Shown here: positions 20,565 through 32,611 of the stretch, in pieces
Layout of the letters: every line of letters begins with the position of its first letter
Position numbering within the stretch: position 1 is the first letter of the stretch
Assembly: GCA_012184525.1 (NCBI GenBank)
Contig: WOFQ01000015.1
Span: 1-64,000, forward strand
Source of the DNA: Xenoacremonium recifei
Taxonomy: Eukaryota > Ascomycota > Sordariomycetes > Hypocreales > Nectriaceae
DNA: 64,000 bases
Direction: 5' to 3'
The notes under the pieces: generated by a model
What the model saw: only the letters and a program-made list of their open reading frames with translations
The model's database searches: none
Told to the model about the DNA's origin: nothing
Made by a program: the position numbers and the translations under genes

Positions 20565-22056
20565 CTGCGAGTAGAGCACGGCAGAGAAGAAGCTTGAAGG
20601 TGAAGAAGTAAGAAGAAGAGAGGAGGGAGGGAGAGCAGAGGAGGAGCAGGGGGGAGTACAAATAAAAGTCTCGGCGCACAGGACGGGAGGAAGGAACGAA
20701 GGAGGTCGGCCTGTTGTGGGGTGTGAGTGCAGTGCAGTGCAGCAGCAGTGCGAAACAAGGAAGGAGCCACTTTCGCTACAGTAAGTAAGCTCGTGCAACG
20801 CAGCGCCGTTCCTGAACGACTCGAACGCTGAAGCTTCAGCCGTTGCCCACTACAGTACCTGCTTTAGACTTTTGCAAGAACCCCTTAGGCCCATTTCCTA
20901 CCATAACAACAGCCCAGAAAGAGTCTCTTGTGCGCACATATCTCGGCCACCGTCACCCGCGAAAATACCTCCATAATCTCACAGGCGCAATCGCTGTTCG
21001 CAAGTCTCAGCACGTGTAATGGATGTTACTGCAACTAGCCGAGTGAGAACTTGAGAAGCCCCTCCCCCTCCCCCTCCAAAGAACGAAGGCGGGGCGGGGC
21101 AGGGCCTGCGAAGGACGTCATCGCGCTCCACAGCCCGGTGCGACGGCGCGAATTATTCGACGTCGGAATCATGACTTCACTTATTGGTGCTTCGCTTCTT
21201 TCAAGATACATAATCGCAGTTTATTTAACAGTCTATTCTATGGGTTCTGGAAAAAGAAATTATTCCCTCATTCCTTCTGCCTCGACATGGGTCTCGGGCA
21301 CATATTGCCCCAAAATACGGCCGACTCACCACGGAGCTTTCAGGGGTCCTCGGCGATTACCCCGGTTTCTCGCGTCCTGCATCCCGCTGAGCCGTCCGCC
21401 GGCCGCGGAACAGGAGCAGCTGCATCATGCCATGCAACGCCCGCTGCTGCATTCATGATGACTGGTTCGATCTCCTCTGCAGCCCCTGAATTGCTCCGGA
21501 CCAACAGTTCCATCCCGCAAGTCGATGTGCAGTCCTTCAATGATTTGACAAGGTGTGTGATATTAACCGTCGTTATTCTAACAAATATAAAAGAGAACAG
21601 AACAACAGCCACACTGCCTCCGGGAGAGAGGAATCGGCCATGTCTTCCACCTCGGGCCGTCTCCTCTCCCTATTCTCTCCCATCCATCACTACAGCTGCT
21701 CAGCCATGCCTGCATCGCTTCGTCGTTTTTCATCATCATTCGTCAAGGCATGGTTGTGCCAAATTCCAAGCAAGTTGTCCAACGCCGTCAAACATCCGTA
21801 GCTTAGCTTTCAGTTTCAAAATCGCATGTTTGTTCCTCCCATCGTCACCGAGAGTCGTCGTCCCACAGTCAGGCATGGCCCTAACCCTTGTCCAGAGTCG
21901 TCGGACGCTAAATCAGGCACATGAGGGCCATGCGTGATAATATCTCCCAACATCCTCGTGCGGAGACTTGCACCTGTACATGTGATCGTAGGGCACGACA
22001 CCTCGGTCATCACATCTTTGTTTGGTTCAATCTTTCAACATCCTCCTTCTGCCGCC
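20565..22056. other. Intergenic, no gene seen
   Basis: About 1.5 kb lies between the HAD gene and the 3' end of the J-protein gene, both on the minus strand. A 216-codon + frame at about 21287-21937 shows no family features and contains low-complexity Ser/Pro/His sequence. The stretch near 20565-20760 is the pyrimidine-rich (minus strand) leader and promoter of the HAD gene. Confidence 0.55.
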
Positions 22057-23334
22057 TCACAGAATCTCCTTGAGCTTCTGCTTCTGCAGCGCCGTTAGCG
22101 ACGACGGGAAGTTGATCTTGTACCGGACCACAAAGTCGCCCCGCTGGCCAGGCTTCTTGCTGATAGGCATGCCCAGCCCCGGGAACCGCTCCTCGTTCTC
22201 CGGCTTTGTCGGACCGCCCTTGTCGAGGTTTAGTTGTCGGCCGTCAATCGTAGTGACGGTACGTTTCCAGCCCGTGAGAGCTTCCTTGAGGTCCAAGGTC
22301 ACCACATGAACTAGATCGTTGTCTTCACGCTTGTAAAGCGGATGCTCTTTCTATAAGCCTGTTAGTAGAAGTTCATCATACAAAAAGTCTGGGGGGCCAG
22401 TGTCAAAGCACTGTAGTTCCACTCACCTCTTCCACGATAAAGTGCAGGTCTTGCCGTCCGCCCTCGACCTGGTCCCCAACACCATTAAACTTGATCTTGC
22501 TCCCCTTCTTCAGACCCGGCTTGATCGGGACCTCGAGGATCTGGTCCGTCTGCACGCGCTTGCCCGTCTCATCGTACGTCTTGCGCTTGATCTTCATCTT
22601 CTTTGTGACGCCGTTGAACAACTCCTCCAGAGTCAGGGCTAGAGGCCGCTCCACCGTCGTCACCTCGGGCGTTGTCTCGCGGCCCCTGGATGGCGCATCG
22701 AAACCCGAAGACGTTCGCATGCGAGGGCCGCGACTCCTAGGTGCGCCGCCGGCGCCTGCGAACTGGCTGAACATGCTGGGGAAGTCGTCATCATCGTCGC
22801 CGCCGCCGCCGCGCATACCGCCCGCGCGCTGGAACTCGGCGAAGATGTCTGCTGCGTTGCCAAAGCTGAAGCCTCCTGGTCCACCGCCGCCCGTGCTGAA
22901 GTGGAATGTTCGTGTGCCGCCGCCGCCACCGCCAGGCATACTCTCAAAGTTAAAGCCGTTGAAGCCACCGGGCATGCCACCAGCGGCGAACGGGTTGCCG
23001 CCCGCACCGCCGTCGGGTGGGGGAGCAGCACCACCGCGAAGGATGAACTCGAGGCCGAACTGATCATATAGCTTGCGCTTTTCGGGATCCGAGAGGATTT
23101 CGTAGGCCTGCGAGCACTCCTTGAACTTCTCGGCGGCGTCCGGGTTGTCTTTGTTCTTGTCGGGGTGCCATTTCAAGGCCGCTTTTCTGTACACACGTGC
23201 AACGTCAGTAATCATGGAACCCACTGCGAATAGTAGTCATGAAAGAAAACTTACCGATAGCCCTTTTTGATCTCATCCTGGGTTGCGTCGGGCTTGATGC
23301 TCAGGGTGTCGTAGAGCTTCGTTTCTTTGACCAT
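22057..23334 (-). CDS. SIS1: Class II (Sis1/DNAJB-type) Hsp40 co-chaperone
   Basis: Three exons: 23334-23255, 23186-22427 and 22350-22057, giving 377 residues; introns are 68 and 76 nt. The J domain (residues 1-70) has KLYDTLSIKPDATQDEIKKGYRK, the HPD motif in ALKWHPDKN, and KRKLYDQFG. A long Gly/Phe/Met-rich region runs from about 75 to 185 with several GGG runs. It is followed by the two beta-barrel C-terminal substrate-binding domains (ALTLEELFNGVTKKMKIKRK through RYKINFPSSLTALQKQKL). There is no zinc-finger repeat, so this is class II. Sis1 delivers clients to cytosolic Hsp70, helps translation initiation and disaggregation, and in yeast restrains Hsf1. Heat-shock elements upstream are listed separately. 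Confidence 0.95.
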
Positions 23335-23800
23335 GGTTGCTGGTCTGGTGGTAGTCGAAGTCGAGACCCGACCGTCTCAGCAGGTTTAGTGTCGTCTGTC
23401 AGTGCAGGAGCACAAATGACTTGGTATCACTGGGTAGGAGCTTTGATTCAATCACTATGTCGTCCACGAGCGAATAAAGCAACTGCTTGTCGTCGTAGTC
23501 GTGGATGTCGCTTGTTCGTAGTTGGGTGGGTTGTGATGTAGAAAGCTGGAAGTTGGGAAGAAAGAGAGAATAGTTTGGTCGGCGGGCAAAGAAGATATGG
23601 AGCCAGTGAAGCTCGCTCGGGTGACTTGCAGCGAGCGAGTGACGCCGGCTCTCCACCTTTTCTGGCCCTGGACGCTTCCGTGGAATCCAATGGCTTCTGA
23701 ATGCGCTGCAAACGGGATGGGCTCAGGGCGTTCTAGGGGCTATTACCGGCCCCGCGACCTTCTAGACAGTGCTGAGCGCGCTGAGGCCGCTGTAGGAGCT

Positions 23801-23813
23801 TGTAGAAGCTTCT
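23801..23813. promoter_or_regulatory. Heat-shock element, proximal
   Basis: AGAAGCTTCT is a perfect inverted pair of nGAAn units, preceded by an imperfect TTG unit in phase. It lies about 470 bases upstream of the SIS1 start. Hsf1 trimers need three units, so this is a two-and-a-half-unit site. Confidence 0.5.
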
Positions 23814-24360
23814 CGTCGGGAAGGCTGGCTGCGAGCTCGGTTCTGTCCACCTCAGTGGGGTGATTCGCTAGTGACGTCGATGGGCCGGGTCCTGGTCATG
23901 GCACCAGAATGACAGGTAAATCAAGTACCTCTTGTTAGAGATGGTATCAGGTTTTATACAATTGCTGGTCCTTCCCGTAGAATGAAACAGCGATGACTCC
24001 CATCACCAATGGCCCCTTCAGTGACTGACCAAGACCCAGGATCCTGACTTATTCCCGCTCTCCATCATGATGCTTCATTGCGGGGTTGCTCGATTGAGGT
24101 GGCATGGCATGAATGAATGAGTTGGGGTTACTCCAACAACCGGTCATCAGTCACCCGGCCTGCTGCAATCAGCCCTCCAATTCATGTTGGCCTTCCAACG
24201 CAAAGCAAAGTCACAATCAGAACTAAGTCCTTTCTCTTTCTTCGATACCCAAACGCAATTCGTGTTGTGTCTTTACCCCTCAATGCCATTCATTCTCACT
24301 GCGGAGACGGGATCCATCATGAATGCCCAAAGCTCAACCCCGGCCACTTTCCCCTCCTCA

Positions 24361-24378
24361 GAAGCTTCTAGAACCTTC
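24361..24378. promoter_or_regulatory. Heat-shock element, perfect four-unit
   Basis: The bases gaagcttctagaaccttc form GAA-nn-TTC-nn-GAA-nn-TTC, four alternating units with exact two-base spacing. This is an ideal Hsf1 binding site. It lies about 1.03 kb upstream of the SIS1 start and about 350 bases beyond the stop of the neighbouring gene, so SIS1 is the likely target. Confidence 0.65.
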
Positions 24379-24724
24379 CAAGCCCTGATTGGAGGGAGCC
24401 AACATCCAACCCATGAAGACTTCCGTGTAATTGACAGCAACCAATGTAATTGCAGTTACCGTAACAACAAGACATTAAAGGAAGACATAGAATTAGGTCA
24501 TTACAGTAAGGGGGCTTTAGTGGGATTTCTCCAAGCATAATACATACAGATATTCAACAAGCTCGTAAAGCCCTTCGAAGCCGCCTGTATTTCGGCGACA
24601 TCTTCTTCCTCACGAGATGATTCAAACAAGCCTCTATGGCCACATTCAATGCCCAGCCCGCCTTAACGCCCTGCTGCCACGGATATTCTGGAAAATGACC
24701 TCTCAGCCCGTTTGATCAATGACC

Positions 24725-27696
24725 CTAGGTCTCCGCCTCTTCTGGTATCTCCATGTCTATCAACGACACCGTCTTGGGCTGCGTTCCGCCATTAGCCATG
24801 CCCATAATCGATGGTGGCCGCGTCCGTTCCTGCATCTCTGGTGTCTTGGCCTGGTCCCCGTCCTCCTCCGTTTCTGCTGCCTCCTTGGAATCGGTCCCCT
24901 GGTCGCTGCTCCCCGCGCTAAGGGTACCAGACGTGATGGTCGCCGACGTATCCACGGGCGAGGTCGGCCTCCGGGATGGAATTTCCGGGGGGTAATCGGC
25001 GTAACTTGAGCTTAGGCCTGAGTCGAAACGGGATGTGCTGCTGATATCCATCATCTCGGTTCCAAGACTGCCGTTCTGGTCTTCAAAGGGGTTGTCGAAT
25101 CCACTCCGCCCGTCATCGCTTCCTATCGATGCCCGATTGCTATCCATGGAGTCGGGGCTATCTGCCCGATGCTTTCTCTTAGTTGGAGACTGCACTTCAA
25201 TCGTCTCAGTTCTTCGGGCCTCAGATGCCTCCGCCTTCTCCTGATTAATCTCCTGGCGAAATGCCTTGTTCTCTGCTTTCATAAAGCGCAGCAGCGGGGT
25301 TGGCAGAGCCTCTTTTGGCATATCCAGAGCGTCCTCCGTTGCATATACCAGCATCGGGGTCTTGGTCTCCTGCCACATGTCTCGGAAGACCCGCTCAATC
25401 TCAATCTTCTAGGGAGTGTGTCAGTAACCAATATGACCATTACAATGGAATCCTCGCACCTCTGCTTTGACTGGCTGCTCCTCATTAGGGGTATATGCCA
25501 GCCTCCACCACTGATCCAGTTGTTTAGGCTTGTCGTCCAACTCTATCAAATCTTTTTCTGCCCGCTGGCAGACGTACACGACATCTGATACTGTCGCCAC
25601 ACCGCGGAGCAGAAACTTCTTGCACGTCATTGGCTTGGGTCTGGGTTTGTCTGGTGCAGTGAGTAGCTTCCCGAGGAATCGTTGACGAGCTTGAATCTGC
25701 TCTGTGTCAAGTTCTATGCCTATATGTTGTCAGCACCGCATTACAGGCACGCACATGCCATGGGACACTTACTAGACGTTTTCCTTTCCAGCTCCTTCTG
25801 TAGCCACTCAGCGTACTGCTGCGTCTGTTGCACCTTTTCCCAAGTTGCTCCCTCTTCCTCGGACATTTCGCTAGATGCGGCGCGGTAGTCGGGGTACTTC
25901 TTAGTGTTGAATCCCGAGCGCTCCATGTGCTTGAATCGTGCCAGCCCCTCTAGATACTCCCCGTACAGCTTCCATTGCTCCGTTGCCCGCTTGATCATGT
26001 CTCTCTTATCGACCTGGTCGCTCTTGTCTTGCCATCGCCAGATGTTCTCCATGGCTTCCTTGTTTCTTGCTAAGGCAAGCTTTGTGTCACACCAGCCCTC
26101 CATGATCTTTCGCGCCTCCGCCTGGCGGGTTCTAAGATATCTCTCCGGGTAAAAATGTTCTGGGATGTCAAACGAGTCCTGTGGTCCGTCGCCGCTTACT
26201 TTCATGATGAGAACGTCTCCCATCTCCACCAGCGAGGCCATTCTCGACAGTGGAGTGACTTGCAAGTCGGATAGAACTTCATTCCAAAAGACATGGTCCA
26301 ATGATTCATAAAGGGTCTTGATGTGGGCAAAGTTCTCTGGTGGGTGGTCCATCTCGAGAAGCGTAAAAGGTGCTTCATCGTCGATATGTTCCGGATCCAG
26401 AAGTCTTGTAAGAAAGGCCGTGTGCGTAAGGGGTTTGATATTGTCTCCATTTCGGTAACGCAATTGCTCGCAGAACTGCTTCTCGGCGCCAAGATCACAG
26501 TATGGAATCAAGTCTGTGAGCACGCTCACGGTGCCGTAAGATCGTTCTGTCAAATCCAGGAAGGCCATAAGTCGGTGGACCTCCTCGTCGAAGTCTGGTC
26601 TGGCTCGTTCACTGTCGCCCCATTGTAGCTCACCAGACTGCATCTGCGCCAGAATATGCGGTGGTAGAATCTCCTGGCCCTTCCACCATTCGCTATTGTG
26701 TCCATACGACGCTGCAGGTTCACCATTCCCCAGGAGAACATTTCGTGATATTGGAATTTCGTGAAGGATAGTCAAGAGGCTGCCCAGTCGGTGGTCGCCA
26801 GTTGGGCTGTATCCCTGCACCAAGAAAGCGGGAGCACCGTTCTCCCTTTTCCTCTTTGATGGCGGAGGAGCCTGGTTCAGTCTTGTCTGAGCGGCCGGGC
26901 CCGTAGGGACCATAGCCCAGTCGTCTTGCTCATAGTTGGTTCGGTTGGCTGGGCCGAAATACGGAGCTGAGGCTGACTGCCCCGTAACGCCTGTTTCGAT
27001 TTCCGAGACTGGCAGTCCAGCTTCCTGTGCCGACTCGCGCAACGCACGTTGCATCTCCTCATCCTCTTGGGCCTGGCTGTTCGGGGCACCTGGACGCAAC
27101 AGTTAGACAAACTTCGCACGTCTCGCAGAGAACAGTACCGGATGCGTCTGCAGTCCAGTCCACCATATTACCAAGCGGTGATCTGTTATTCGACCGTGAA
27201 GGGGGTCTCGATGGCGCGGTTAAGCCGAAAGCTTGGGGCGGAGGCGTCACGCCATGGATGACCTCGTTCGGAGATTCGATGTGGAAAGCTGCGCCATCAG
27301 CAAGACTGATCAAGTCGAGACCAAGGGATAACGAACATATACCAGGGGGGTCGTTAACAGACCCATCTCTATCCGCCGTGAAGAACTCCTCGTTCCAGTC
27401 CTGGCCATATTTCTTCGGGAACTAGCCGCCGTCAGCCATCCGAAAGTCGGTACTCATGTGGTGCGGTAAGGATGCATACGCCCAGGGGATCGTCGAAATA
27501 TTGCGCAAGGACGGTTTCCACGTTGAGATTGTTGCTCTAACAATAGGAGAACGTGTCAGTACTAGCTATGAAAGTTAGTGAGAAGGGTTATTTGGTCACT
27601 AACCTTGAGCGCCCGCTGGATCATTTGACGGTCATCCAGACCCGAGATCTCAACGATCTGATTCGTTGCCTCATCCAGAGCGCTTTGAGACGCCAT
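24725..27696 (-). CDS. UBA-UIM ubiquitin-binding protein, USP25/28-like without a catalytic box
   Basis: Seven exons: 27696-27604, 27536-27480, 27421-27343, 27288-27139, 27089-25773, 25719-25460 and 25408-24725, giving 879 residues. All six introns are GT-AG and 49-67 nt. Residues 1-50 form a UBA-like domain (ATNQIVEISGLDDRQMIQRA, then NNLNVETVLAQYFDDP). Residues 135-150 (EDEEMQRALRESAQEA) are a ubiquitin-interacting motif. This order matches human USP25/USP28. The following region has an LGSLLTILHEIPISRNVLLG segment and an RLMAFLDLTERSYGTVS segment reminiscent of the USP fold, but I see no NxGNTCW cysteine box and no clear histidine box. A helical middle and a Ser/Pro-rich acidic tail follow. 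Likely a non-catalytic ubiquitin-binding scaffold; fungal databases call such proteins ubiquitin-interaction-motif proteins. The pseudo-USP reading is inference. Confidence 0.85.
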
Positions 27697-28616
27697 GCTT
27701 GATGACTTGAGGCACCTCTCAGCGCCGTCGCCAACAGGACATAGGTCGAGAGCCAGCTCCAGAAGAGAGCGAAGCTAAGACAGCCGCCCCAGGAAGGACT
27801 GAGTCAGCGTAGAAACAACAGCGTCGACAGAGCCACAAAGAGCCAGAGCAGAGGATAAATATTGTGAAAGCAATGCGAAAGCAATAATAAAGGTTGCGGG
27901 CCTGTGTGAGACGTCGAAGCGCTGCTCAACGTCTCAGAAAGGGCCCTTGTTGAAGGAGCTGTGCAGTGATGATGCTAGAGTGCCAGGTGCATGTCAGTTT
28001 AGGCCTGTGGTAGCCATCCATTAGCGCCGGGGGCGATAAGATAACGCGGCTAGGACCGACGCACGTGCTCCAGGTGATCGACGTCACACTCTAGCTGGCT
28101 GGCGATGATTGGGCATATGATTCTCTCGTCTTGAGAAACAGAACCTGGATGGGCACCTCCACTGTTGGCAAAGAGACCCATGCCGTGAATACCTGGTTGA
28201 CTCAGAGTTCGTGATAGTTTACGCCACAAAAACGTGCTGCATTCGGGCCCTGGAGTCTAAAGCAAGGACAACGAAAGGCCCATCACCAGTATTAGGCCCA
28301 AAGCCAGGCTGGAATGAAGTCAAAGCGCATGCAAACTCCAGTGTCTATCAGCTATCTATCATGCCAGACGAAACCTCAACCGAAGGAATAAACAACACAT
28401 ATTGACTGGGAAAACGCAAATTACACCTAAGCTCCCCGGGTCTCAAAAAAGGAGACCGCCTGCCATGCCCGCGCCCTTGATCTTGATCAGGCCTCCCCTC
28501 AAACGCCCGGAAACCCGCTATGCCGAAACAAACATCAGACTCCGTTGGTGACAAACCGCAGTAATGCAAACCGCACTCGCTTTGCGGCTGCAAATGCCAC
28601 CCCGGTATTGACCTAT
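27697..28616. other. Intergenic, no gene seen
   Basis: This 920-base spacer separates the UBA-UIM start from the Cdc34 3' end, both on the minus strand. No frame above 90 codons makes sense. The left 300 bases are the UBA-UIM promoter and leader; the right 250 probably include the Cdc34 3' UTR. Confidence 0.6.
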
Positions 28617-29390
28617 TTACTTGTCGTCCTCGTCCTCGTCATCCTCGTCGAAATCGTCCATATCAGCATCGCTGTCGCTGCCTCCAAAGTCATCATCCCC
28701 CTCATCCGTCATATTCCAGAAATCGTCATCGTCTTCGACCGGTTTCTGGGGTACGGGAGCGAGATCGGCAGTGGTCGGCATCGACAGGCCTGGGGGAATG
28801 TCCTTTTGTGACTTGGCTACAATATCCTTGGCCCGCTGGTCGTACTTATCGCGTGCGTCTCGGTAAAGAACACTTGCGTCGACATTGGCAGGCGACTTGA
28901 TTTCGGGGTCGTCAAGCAGTAGTAGAACGGATCGTAAGACGGACTCGACGCCGTGCAGGACGTTCCACCGTTCGTTGGCCAGTTCGCCTGATTGCTCGTC
29001 TTCGCCAGGCCTATGCAAGATCGAGATACACAGATTGCCATCGGGGTATACGTTGGGATGACAGATGCTCTTAGTGAGGAATCGAAAGACAGGCGGCTGG
29101 TAAGGGTATTCTCGAGGAAATCGCATCTCGGCCTATGATGTCTCTCGTCAGCCATGAGCACGCGCGGGGGCTTATCGAGCGCACCTTCAAGTAGGCACCA
29201 TGCCAGATGCTGTCCGGGTTAACAACCCAGAGTCCAATCTTCCATCTGAGGAGGTTGGCCTCGTCCGGCTTTGGCGCGACGACTGTTAGCAAAGAGCCAC
29301 GTGAGGTCGTGATGGTCCGCCTACCTCAACGCTCACCCACTTCTCCTTTTGAAGGGGTCCAAGTTCCTGCATCAAGCGCTTCTGGGCCAT
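28617..29390 (-). CDS. CDC34: Ubiquitin-conjugating enzyme E2, Cdc34/Ubc3 type
   Basis: Three exons: 29390-29325, 29268-29185 and 29132-28617, giving 221 residues. The E2 fold is clear: EMRFPREYPYQPPVFRF, HPNVYPDGNLCISIL with catalytic Cys85, and the acidic-loop insertion HRPGEDEQSGELANERW that marks the Cdc34/Ube2R family. SPANVDASVLYRD follows. The C-terminal tail (from about 180) is strongly acidic (DDDDFWNMTDEGDDDFGG onward), as in yeast Cdc34, where it binds the SCF RING subunit. The function is K48 chain building with SCF ligases at G1/S. Intron 1 needs comment: the obvious CTAACAG acceptor throws the frame out, and the next AG (CCAAAG) restores it and gives KEKWVSVE-PDEANLLRWK, as family members read. 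The donor could also be the GTGAGC 12 bases earlier. Confidence 0.92.
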
Positions 29391-30503
29391 TTTGGAGGCA
29401 GTCTAGAGACTATGATCGGTGTGTGTGCGTGCGAAGAAATCCGAAGTCGAGAAATCGAGTTGTGGTGGTGTTTGCTGCAATGACGGGGTGAAAGGCGGTC
29501 GAGGGGGCGGTCGAGGGAGGCGACAGACCGGAAGCGGCGTGCGGGAGTGATGGGTAAGCAGGGGCCGAGTCGCAAGCTGTGTGGCAATAAAAAGAGGGAT
29601 GGTGAGAGAGGAATGAGGGAGAATTTATCGCCGCTTCTTATGATGTTGCGCACCAGACGTGGTGAGAGTCGGGAGAGAAAAAAGTGAGAGTCAGGTCGGG
29701 CAGGCCGGGCTCTCGATGCGGCGGCTCAGCCCATTAGCATGGCACTGGGAAGGAAGTCACTGCCCTCGGTCGCAACCTGGAACAAGCCAGGGCCCTGGTT
29801 CCTGCCCCGCGCAGGCCCAATCACCCTCGCGCCTTCCCGCCAAAGCGCCCATCCGGGAGCCGCCTCGGCCGGTGACTGACGTTTTGCTGCCCCACTCGGG
29901 TTTCGGCGGTACGTACTCCGTCCTCGAGGGACCCGACTTTCGGAGCACCTCCGACATGGGGGCGGGAGTTCGAGTTCCCATGACAAGCCTGCAACTCCCA
30001 GAAGCCGGTTATTAAGTGCTGCAAGAAGAGCCATCTTCTGTTCAGGACTGGCTCTCACTCAGCCATCTCTCAGAAATTCCATCGTTTGTCAGCAATCATC
30101 ATGGGTCATTCCAAGCATTTGGGCTGTCATCAGGCCTCGATGAGTCGGGTCCACCGATTTGGTACTGTCATGACAATGTCACAAGGCAGAAAGCAGGGTT
30201 AATAAACAACAGTTTGTGGATCGCAACGGCCACGCTATCATATTTCACCCAATTTTATTCCGGAGATGCCTTCTAACTCCTACTACTCTTTCAGGCCACG
30301 AATTCGGACCAAGTTTGGAGATACTCTCTAGGGTAGGCCAGCTACAGCTTCCGGAGAATCAATAAGCCGAGACCATCCCATTGTTGCCCCACCTCCACAT
30401 CTTTCCTAGGCGGGCATACTCGATGCCACAGCTCCGTCTTGAATTCAATATCCTACGAAGCCCGAAATCCTGCGCGGTGACCTGCTAAAGCCGCCAGCCC
30501 GCC
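29391..30503. other. Divergent promoter region, CDC34 / SRP54
   Basis: This 1.1 kb between two divergent housekeeping genes carries no gene. Frames of about 110 codons occur on both strands around 29660-30060, but they are mutual shadows in GC-rich sequence. Confidence 0.6.
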
Positions 30504-32142
30504 ATGGTTCTTCAAGATCTCGGCCGCCGCATCAACGCGGCGGTCACAAACCTGTCGCGAGAGCAGAATCTCGACGAGAAGGTCTGTCCTCGATCCGCCA
30601 CCCCGCCAGACACACCCCGCCATCACAGGCTTGCGACAATGGCTGACTCCTCTATGACTCTAGGCCTTCGATTCCATGCTCAAGGAGATCTGCGCTGCTC
30701 TCTTGGAAGCCGACGTCAATGTGCGACTTGTAGGACAATTGCGCAAGTCCATCCGCAGCACCGTCAACTTCAAAGAACTGCCTCCCGCCGTGAACAAAAA
30801 GCGCCTGATCCAGAAGGCCGTCTTCGATGAGCTGGTCAGCCTTGTCGATCCCCACGCCGAACCATTTCGACCGAAGAAGGGCAAGACGAACATCATCATG
30901 TTCGTTGGTCTGCAGGGTGCGGGAAAGACGACGACTTGTACCAAGCTGGCGCGCCACTACCAGACGAGGGGCTTTCGGTCGTGTCTGGTTTGCGCTGATA
31001 CCTTCCGAGCCGGTGCTTTCGATCAGTTGAAGCAGAATGCAACAAAGGCGAAGATTCCATACTACGGTTCATTGACGGAGACGGATCCTGCCGTTGTGGC
31101 ACGGGCTGGTGTCGAACAGTTCAAGAAGGAGAGATTCGAGGTTATCATCGTGGATACTTCCGGTCGCCACCGACAGGAGTCTGCTCTGTTCCAAGAAATG
31201 GTGGATATTCAAGAGGCCATTAAGCCCGATGAGACAATCATGGTTCTCGATGCCTCCATCGGTCAACAAGCCGAAGCCCAGGCGAAAGCCTTCAAGGAGG
31301 CTGCTGACTTTGGAGCCATTATTATCACCAAGACCGACGGCCACGCTCACGGTGGTGGTGCCATCTCTGCCGTCGCAGCAACCCACACCCCAATTGTCTT
31401 TATCGGTACGGGTGAACACATGCTGGATCTCGAGCGCTTCGCCCCTAAGCAATTCGTGCAGAAGCTGCTTGGAATGGGCGATATGGCGGGATTGATGGAG
31501 CATGTTCAAAGCCTCAACCTCAACCAGAAGGATACCATCAAGCACATCCAAGAAGGTATCTTTACTGTGCGGGACCTTCGCGACCAGCTCTCGAACATAA
31601 TGAAGATGGGACCTTTGTCGAAGATGGCGGGCATGATCCCTGGGATGAGCAACATGATGCAGGGCATGGATGACGAAGAGGGTGGCGCAAAGCTGAAGCG
31701 AATGATTTATATCTGCGATTCCATGACAGACAAAGAGTTGGATTCCGACGGCAAGATTCTCATCGAACAGCCTACACGAATGACCCGAATCGCCCGAGGT
31801 TCGGGCACCTCTGTGCGGGAAGTGGAAGACCTGTTGACTCAGCAGCGTATGATGGCCGGCATGGCCAAGAAGATGGGTGGCAACATGAAGAACATGCAGC
31901 GGGCGCAACAGGCTATGGGCGGCGGAAACAAGGCCCAGCAGCTGGCAGCTATGCAAAAGCGACTACAAAGTATGGGAGGTGCAGGAGGCGCTGGTGGCAT
32001 GCCCGATATGGGCAGCCTGATGAAGATGCTGGGTGGCGGCGGAGGCATGCCGGGAGGTATGGATATGCAAGCGATGATGAGACAGATGGGCATGGGAGGG
32101 ATGCCTGGGATGCCCGGAGGTGGTGGTCGGGGACGGAGGTGA
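30504..32142 (+). CDS. SRP54: Signal recognition particle 54-kDa GTPase subunit
   Basis: Two exons: 30504-30581 and 30664-32142, with an 82-nt intron (GTCTGT...CTCTAG), giving 518 residues. The N domain (1-90) is helical. The NG GTPase has P-loop GLQGAGKTTTCTKLA (G1), DTFRAGAFDQLK, DTSGRHRQE (G3), and TKTDGHAHGGGAISA (G4 and the following loop). GLMEHVQSLN begins the linker to the M domain. The M domain (from about 300) is rich in methionine and ends in GGM/GGGMPGGM repeats; it binds signal peptides and SRP RNA. The protein captures nascent secretory chains and docks them on the SRP receptor. Length and order are standard for the family. Confidence 0.97.
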
Positions 32143-32611
32143 AGGGCCCCACGAGTCGGCGAGAAGCGAGATGGATATGGAAAGAGAATGGGATGCCTCG
32201 GTTGATGTTGACGATATACACCTTTCAGGCTTATACGATGAAGATATGGGTTGGTGGAGGATTGGCTCTCTGCATGGGATTCGGCGTTCTGGCTATGAGT
32301 TCATGAGTCCTTGGTTTCAGGTTGGGGATGAGAGTATAAATACAACTTGAAAAGACGATACAGAATCCCTAAATTTATGACTATCGAGGACGCCACAACG
32401 CCTACATCAGCTTTCTGCTCTGACGCGTTGCTATTTAGAAATAGTTGATGCGCCACTAGTGTCTATATGAATATATCGAAGACGTAACATGCTGAATTTT
32501 GAGTCGCAGCAGTCCTCAAGATCGATTCATCACAGCACCAGATTGGAGTATAGTCAGGCAGTCGTCCAAACTAGACGAAACAGAGATTCTCACTAACCGT
32601 CTTCTTTTCCT
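32143..32611. other. Convergent 3' region, SRP54 / HET gene
   Basis: There is no gene. These 469 bases contain the two 3' UTRs of converging genes. Confidence 0.6.

Larger units (their letters stand above)
23335..24724. other. SIS1 upstream region with heat-shock elements
   Basis: There is no gene in this 1.4 kb. The right edge is the 3' flank of the UBA-UIM gene (minus strand). The rest is upstream of SIS1, and two heat-shock elements in it are listed separately. Confidence 0.6.

Noticed and set aside
21287..21937. 216-codon + frame upstream of the J-protein 3' end
   Set aside because: Ser/Pro/His-rich random composition and no recognisable domain.
31069..31956. 295-codon frame antisense to SRP54
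   Set aside because: A shadow of the codon bias of SRP54; composition (His/Leu-rich) mirrors the sense codons.
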